A DNA stretch of 47,978 nucleotides, taken from NCBI GenBank assembly GCA_031082155.1, contig JAVHLL010000022.1, forward strand, positions 1 through 47,978. Direction: 5' to 3'. Positions 44,106 through 47,978 of the stretch are shown in pieces; positions within the stretch are counted from its first letter, which is position 1; each line of letters opens with the position of its first letter. The position numbers and the translations under genes were made by a program. The DNA comes from Thermodesulfovibrionales bacterium (GTDB taxonomy: Bacteria > Nitrospirota > Thermodesulfovibrionia > Thermodesulfovibrionales > SM23-35). Below the pieces are notes generated by a model. The model saw nothing but the letters and a program-made list of their open reading frames with translations, did no database searches and was not told the origin of the DNA.

Positions 44106-44912
44106 TCAGCGCTGAAAATTCCACTGATGTGTTGAATATTTCCGCTCCTCCAGCTCCTCTGCAAGCCGGGTCTCTTCTGCGGAAGGCGCCGCGCGCTTGA
44201 ATTGTATGTCAAATACTTCCTCAAAGGCAGACCTGAGCGCACTCTTTAATCCGTCTATCGTAAGAAAAGGAACAATCTCGCGCAGTCCGCACATGGTTTC
44301 TTTCAAGCTCTTCGGGTCTGCACAACGGAAGATTATGGAAACCTCATCATATGAGATGATTGCGGGGATAGACCCCTGTTGCAACAAACCGTCTCTCCAT
44401 CTCTTCTGAGCTGACCCTATGATTTTTCTTTTCTGAAACGATATTTCACCGTAGGAAGCGGAATGAAAACAGAGGGGGTTTCGTGAGCGGCTGCCTGTTT
44501 TCGATTCAGTAGAGAGTTGCCGACGCTTCGTTTCGGTGACGATACCGATACGGGCAAATGTGAGTTCCAGGGCTTTGCTGATCTTTGCATAGCTGTCGAG
44601 CAGTCCAGAGGAGAATATCCCGGCATCGGTCTTTGCAGAGAAGCTGTAGGTGAGTTCCTCCCCGTGGAGGATAGCCCGGCCACCGCTCGGTCTCCTCACA
44701 ACCGGAATATTTCTGTGTGCACAGTATGCAGCATCAATATCGCTGCTTCTCTGGAAGAATCCGATGGTGACTGAAGACCTGTCCCATCCGTACAGTCGCA
44801 GGGTAGGCGGGGCGAGTTCTTTCCTCACTGCGATGGCGAGCGCCTCATCCAGAGCCATATTATAGGACGCACTGTTCACCCCTTCATCAATGTAACGCCA
44901 GGAATTATTCAT
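44106..44912 (-). CDS. lipM: LipM-type octanoyltransferase / lipoate-protein ligase family protein
   Basis: BPL/LplA/LipB-fold enzyme of 268 residues. RRPSGGRAILHGEELTYS (73-90) is the substrate loop. NPLCFHSASYGEISFQKRKIIGSAQKR holds C148, the acyl-thioester cysteine of LipM octanoyltransferases, and the conserved K163 in RKIIGSAQ. True lipoate ligases lack this cysteine, so transfer of octanoyl from ACP to GcvH or E2 subunits is more likely than lipoate salvage. No lipoyl synthase is adjacent. A promoter with TATAGT 5 nt before the ATG suggests a leaderless mRNA. Confidence 0.85.
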   Translation of the reverse strand: MNNSWRYIDEGVNSASYNMALDEALAIAVRKELAPPTLRLYGWDRSSVTIGFFQRSSDIDAAYCAHRNIPVVRRPSGGRAILHGEELTYSFSAKTDAGIFSSGLLDSYAKISKALELTFARIGIVTETKRRQLSTESKTGSRSRNPLCFHSASYGEISFQKRKIIGSAQKRWRDGLLQQGSIPAIISYDEVSIIFRCADPKSLKETMCGLREIVPFLTIDGLKSALRSAFEEVFDIQFKRAAPSAEETRLAEELEERKYSTHQWNFQR

Positions 44913-44917
44913 AGAAG

Positions 44918-44947
44918 ACTATAAAATGCGGGTCGTGTTTTTATCAA
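44918..44947 (-). promoter_or_regulatory. Promoter of the octanoyltransferase gene, placed for leaderless transcription
   Basis: On the minus strand TTGATA (44947-44942, 5/6), an 18-nt spacer and TATAGT (44923-44918, 5/6), then CTTCT and the ATG at 44912. This is the best -35/-10 pair among the leaderless candidates in the window. Confidence 0.65.
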
Positions 44948-44963
44948 GGATACAGTGCATGTA

Positions 44964-44993
44964 TTGTCAACGGAAAATTTCTTGTGGTATGCT
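44964..44993 (+). promoter_or_regulatory. Promoter of lolA
   Basis: TTGTCA (44964-44969, 5/6), an 18-nt spacer, TATGCT (44988-44993, 4/6). Start near 45000. It is divergent from the octanoyltransferase promoter; the two -35 elements are 16 nt apart. Confidence 0.5.
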
Positions 44994-45023
44994 TAAATAT
45001 CTGAAAGGATGAAAGAGGTGAGA

Positions 45024-45686
45024 ATGCATACAGTGATGCCGGGGGAAATTTTTCGTAAAAGTGGTCTCTGTTTTTTCTTGGTTCTGTTTTCTTTTCTGCT
45101 GCCCGTGACGGTACAGGGAGTGACGGTTGATGATGAAATCACCCGGATACAGCAGGCATATGAAAATCTTCAGGATATCAAGGGTAATTTTGTGCAGAAA
45201 AGCTACATAAAAGATCTGAAAAGGACCGATACATTCAAGGGGCAATTTTTCATCAAGCGACCGATGATGCTGAAATGGTGCTACCGTGGGGAGAATGAAC
45301 AGGAAGTATTCATAAAGAACGACGAGATCATCATATACCAGAAAAAAGAGAAACAGGCATTCAAGGGCAACTTCAATCGGGAAACGTATGGCCAGGCACC
45401 GATAGCGCTTCTGAGTGGCTTCGGAAGGATCAGGGAGGAATTCTCCGCATCCATGAAAAACGGGAAGCTCATTCTGAAACCCAAAAAGGCGATGGGCGGA
45501 ATTGTATCCATTGAGCTGCAGACTTCCGGCAAGGGATTCCCGATACAGTCGTTTACTGTGATCGACTTGCTGAATAACAGGTTAGACATGGTATTGAGCG
45601 ACATTCAAATAAATACAGGATTAAAAGAATCATTTTTTAGCCCTGCCCTGCCAAAGGGCGTGACTATTCTTGAGCATTCTTCGTAA
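45024..45686 (+). CDS. lolA: Outer-membrane lipoprotein carrier protein LolA
   Basis: Periplasmic chaperone that takes lipoproteins from LolCDE to the outer membrane. A signal peptide (GLCFFLVLFSFLLPVTVQG) is cleaved near VQG/VTVDD. The mature part has the family pattern IQQAYENLQDIKGNFVQKSYIKDLKRTDTFKGQFFIKRPMMLKW, an unclosed beta-barrel. ATG 45024 was chosen because GAGGTG lies 4-5 nt upstream; ATG 45009 has AAAGG too close to serve. The protein is about 220 residues, normal for LolA. tsaD starts 8 nt after its stop. Confidence 0.88.
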   Translation: MHTVMPGEIFRKSGLCFFLVLFSFLLPVTVQGVTVDDEITRIQQAYENLQDIKGNFVQKSYIKDLKRTDTFKGQFFIKRPMMLKWCYRGENEQEVFIKNDEIIIYQKKEKQAFKGNFNRETYGQAPIALLSGFGRIREEFSASMKNGKLILKPKKAMGGIVSIELQTSGKGFPIQSFTVIDLLNNRLDMVLSDIQINTGLKESFFSPALPKGVTILEHSS

Positions 45687-45694
45687 ACGGTCCT

Positions 45695-46747
45695 GTGCTG
45701 ATCCTCGGCATTGATACTTCGTGTGATGACACCTCTGCCTCTGTAGTTGCAGACGGTGCGGTAGTGCTGTCGAACATTATTTCGAACCAGACAGAGATTC
45801 ACAGGAAATATGGCGGCATCGTTCCTGAACTCGCCTCGCGCCGTCACATCGAAATGATATGGCCGGTTGTTGACGAGGCATTAACCACAGCAGGGATTCA
45901 CCTGGAAGATTTGGACGGTATCGCAGTATGCAAGGGGCCGGGCCTGATCGGTTCGCTCCTCATCGGGTGTTCTTTTGCAAAGGCGGTATGCTATGCGAAG
46001 ACAAAACCGCTGATTGCGGTGAATCACCTGGAGGGGCATATCTTTTCGGCATTCCTCGAGGAGCCGGGACCGGAGTTCCCTTTTCTCGCCCTCATCGCAT
46101 CGGGAGGGCATACCTCTCTTTATAAAATCGAAGGGTTTTCCCGCTATGAAGAGCTGGGGAGAACGAGGGATGATGCGGCCGGAGAAGCGTATGACAAGGT
46201 TTCGAAACTTCTCGGTCTCGGCTATCCAGGAGGGCCGGTTATCGACAGACTTGCGAAGGAGGGGAATCCGAAGTCGATAGACTTCCCTAGAGCATATCTC
46301 CCTGAGTCATTCGATTTCAGTTTCAGCGGACTCAAGACAGCAGTAATGAATTATGTGAAACAGCAATCAGGGATCAGGGATCAGGCGGCCGAGAAAACAG
46401 GAGACCAATCAGGGTATTTCTCCTCCATGCTTCATTCTTTATCCTTGTCTGATATTGCCGCATCTTTTCAGGCTTCTGTTGTCGATGTCCTCGTGAGGAA
46501 GACGGAATGGGCCATCAAAAAGAAATGGATCAAAAAGATTGTCCTTTCAGGCGGGGTTGCAGCCAACAGCGAGCTGCGAAGGAGGATGAAAGAGATGGCG
46601 GAAGAGCGGGGAGTGGAGCTCTTTATCCCTTCCCTTTTACTCTGTACTGACAACGCTGCCATGATCGCAACTGCAGGGTATCACCATCTCAAGGCAGGCA
46701 ACATCGCAGGGCTTGACCTGAATCCGCAAGCATATCTGCCTCTCTGA
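45695..46747 (+). CDS. tsaD: tRNA N6-adenosine threonylcarbamoyltransferase TsaD
   Basis: Transfers threonylcarbamoyl to A37 of ANN-decoding tRNAs, with TsaB/TsaE and TsaC. Opens with LILGIDTSCDDTSASVV; the metal ligands are H111 and H115 in NHLEGHIFSAF; ASGGHTSLYKIEG, DDAAGEAYDKVSKLLGLGYPGG and VLSGGVAANSELRRRM follow. 350 residues; full length. Translation starts at GTG 45695, 8 nt after lolA and without its own Shine-Dalgarno sequence, so it is probably coupled to lolA. Confidence 0.96.
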   Translation: MLILGIDTSCDDTSASVVADGAVVLSNIISNQTEIHRKYGGIVPELASRRHIEMIWPVVDEALTTAGIHLEDLDGIAVCKGPGLIGSLLIGCSFAKAVCYAKTKPLIAVNHLEGHIFSAFLEEPGPEFPFLALIASGGHTSLYKIEGFSRYEELGRTRDDAAGEAYDKVSKLLGLGYPGGPVIDRLAKEGNPKSIDFPRAYLPESFDFSFSGLKTAVMNYVKQQSGIRDQAAEKTGDQSGYFSSMLHSLSLSDIAASFQASVVDVLVRKTEWAIKKKWIKKIVLSGGVAANSELRRRMKEMAEERGVELFIPSLLLCTDNAAMIATAGYHHLKAGNIAGLDLNPQAYLPL

Positions 46748-46796
46748 TTTTCCCTTGGAGGGCGATAACCCGAGAATGAGCAAAAATACTGTATCT

Positions 46797-46831
46797 GTCG
46801 TATTCATCCGGGAATTTATGAATAATATTGG
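46797..46831. repeat. Dispersed intergenic repeat, copy 2
   Basis: 35 nt beginning GTCGTATTCATCCGGGAA and containing TTATGAAT; 29 of 35 positions match the copy at 7706-7740. It sits between the tsaD and diguanylate cyclase 3' ends and may act as a weak bidirectional stem. Confidence 0.45.
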
Positions 46832-47752
46832 CTAAACAAATTCAACCCTGTTCCCACCTTTTATTTTTGCCTGGTACATAGCAAGGTCAGCCGCCTTCAC
46901 CATCTTCTCAGTCGTGTCTAGCTTCGGGTCTGGAATACTCGCTACTCCGATACTTACAGTGATTTGATCGGGATAACCTGAAAAAGAGCTCTCCGCAATC
47001 GCGGTGCAGATTCTCGACGAAGGAATTATGATATTTTCTCTCCCAGTCTGGGGCATGAGAACACAAAATTCTTCACCCCCCCACCGCGCAACGGTATCAA
47101 CCTTCCTCACATTATTTTGTATGATCTCCGCAATCTCCTTTAGACACGTGTCCCCAACCTGATGGCCGTATTTATCATTAATGCGCTTAAAATTGTCTAT
47201 ATCGATCAGGAGGCAGGAAAGGGGCGATTGGTACCGGGAAGTCTTATTGAATTCATTCTCGAGCAAAGTCTCGAACTGCCTGCGGTTGGAAAGACCGGTG
47301 AGGGAATCTGTCGAGGCAAGGATCTCCACCTTTGCGAGTACGTCCTTCAACTGCTTGTTCATCCGCCGCAGTTCGTCATGCAATGCTTTTGTCCGGAGGC
47401 TCGCATAGATTCTCGCAATGAGTTCTTCATCGCTGAAGGGTTTGGGGAGGTAATCATCAGCCCCCGCTTTCAAGCCGTCAATCCTCTCCTCGGTTGAACG
47501 TTTCACCGTGAGGGCAATGATTGGAATTCCCCTGGTATCTTCGCCATGTTTTAACAAACGGCATATGTCATTGCCATTGATATCGGGAAGGACAAAATCA
47601 AGCACTATGATATCGAGTGGCTGAGTTTTTGCAACTTTTAGCGCTTTCTTCCCGTTTTCAGCCCAGATGATTTCGAACCCTTTGGATGTCAGAGATTTTT
47701 TTATGGCCTTTGCCTGAAGCTTGTCATCCTCAACAAGAAGTATTTTTGCCAT
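46832..47752 (-). CDS. Response regulator with GGDEF domain (diguanylate cyclase)
   Basis: Makes c-di-GMP when phosphorylated. The receiver (about 1-120) has phospho-acceptor D52 in IIVLDFVLPD and K104 in YLPKPFSD. A short helical linker leads to the GGDEF domain (about 145-306): DSLTGLSNRRQF, DIDNFKRINDKYGHQVGD and the active GGEEF at 225-229. The product-inhibition I-site RKVD (R216-D219) lies five residues before it. So both activity and feedback sites are intact, the PleD/WspR plan. The sensor kinase is not adjacent. If the repeat protein at 6598 binds c-di-GMP, the pili could be one output. Confidence 0.92.
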   Translation of the reverse strand: MAKILLVEDDKLQAKAIKKSLTSKGFEIIWAENGKKALKVAKTQPLDIIVLDFVLPDINGNDICRLLKHGEDTRGIPIIALTVKRSTEERIDGLKAGADDYLPKPFSDEELIARIYASLRTKALHDELRRMNKQLKDVLAKVEILASTDSLTGLSNRRQFETLLENEFNKTSRYQSPLSCLLIDIDNFKRINDKYGHQVGDTCLKEIAEIIQNNVRKVDTVARWGGEEFCVLMPQTGRENIIIPSSRICTAIAESSFSGYPDQITVSIGVASIPDPKLDTTEKMVKAADLAMYQAKIKGGNRVEFV

Positions 47753-47882
47753 TTAGGTATTTATGAGAAGAGCGTCCCTTTCTGAATTATCCTCAATAAC
47801 GCTTGAATTGTGTCGGTTCCCTTAATTCCACCTATATCCTTTTCAAGGACTTGTTCTACAAGACATCAAACTTATATTTAGA

Positions 47883-47911
47883 TTTATATCAAATTATTCA
47901 GTACCAGTCAA
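47883..47911 (-). promoter_or_regulatory. Promoter of the diguanylate cyclase gene
   Basis: On the minus strand TTGACT (47911-47906, 5/6), a 17-nt spacer and TATAAA (47888-47883, 5/6). Start near 47876; leader of about 124 nt with a small inverted repeat CTTGT (47850-47854) / ACAAG (47858-47862). Confidence 0.6.
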
Positions 47912-47925
47912 TAGAGTGTATGCCT

Positions 47926-47954
47926 GGGTAGTGTCAATCTTTATGTGTAAATTC
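47926..47954. mobile_element. Possible insertion-sequence end at the right window edge
   Basis: GGGTAGTGTCAATCTTTATG and the following GTGTAAATTC read, on the minus strand, GAATTTACACATAAAGATTG then ACACTACCC. This resembles the terminal repeat of IS256-family elements. The transposase would lie beyond the window. The match is from memory and only one end is visible. Confidence 0.35.
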
Positions 47955-47978
47955 TTTTAGGGGTTTCTTTCCCCATTG

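Overview
The window looks like chromosomal core and near-core DNA from a Gram-negative, deep-branching bacterium of moderate GC. An outer membrane is shown by OmpA, a porin, LolA and type IV pilus motor genes. The gene mix (RNase J, PPi-type phosphofructokinase, DUF294/exonuclease/acetate-permease cluster, FdhD beside a malic enzyme) would suit a Nitrospirota- or Desulfobacterota-like lineage. That placement is inference; no rRNA or other decisive marker is present. No CRISPR, tRNA, rRNA, prophage or intact insertion sequence was seen.

Layout. 1-6975: type IV pilus block pilB (cut by the left edge), pilT, pilC, pilS, pilR, then a small protein built of four 29-residue repeats. 7045-10552: exported DUF192 protein; on the minus strand NAD-malic enzyme-fdhD and greB. 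10612-12798: secreted protein of unknown function and an OmpA-family protein, both minus. 13203-16841: thermonuclease, LOG-family hydrolase, LemA and an M48 membrane peptidase with C-terminal zinc ribbons. 16911-21420: RNase J, uppP, ftsK. 21463-32532 (all minus): acetate cluster DUF294/CBS/cNMP regulator, DEDDh exonuclease, YjcH-like protein, ActP-like permease, Acs, an ADP-forming acyl-CoA synthetase/GNAT fusion (Pat type) and a porin. 33025-38500: PPi-type phosphofructokinase, a mercuric-reductase-like flavoprotein, a decayed 6-phosphogluconate dehydrogenase gene, transketolase and a possible transaldolase scrap. 38595-43082: a large hybrid sensor kinase. 43136-47752: class IV aminotransferase, LipM-type octanoyltransferase, lolA, tsaD and a REC-GGDEF diguanylate cyclase.

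How the genes work together. PilB and PilT drive pilus extension and retraction through the PilC platform, and PilS-PilR would control pilin transcription with sigma-54. The minus-strand cluster takes up acetate (porin, YjcH/ActP), activates it (Acs, ADP-forming synthetase) and carries a probable Acs acetyltransferase. Malic enzyme, PPi-PFK and transketolase cover central carbon flow, but the oxidative pentose phosphate branch appears eroded here.

No wholly new multi-gene system stands out. The observations I would follow first are the four-repeat MshEN-like protein beside pilSR, a set of -10 boxes lying 5-8 nt upstream of start codons that lack ribosome-binding sites (probable leaderless mRNAs), the decayed pentose-phosphate genes flanking transketolase, an FdhD that lacks its usual CGxCG motif, and a charged insertion of about 110 residues in the acetate permease.
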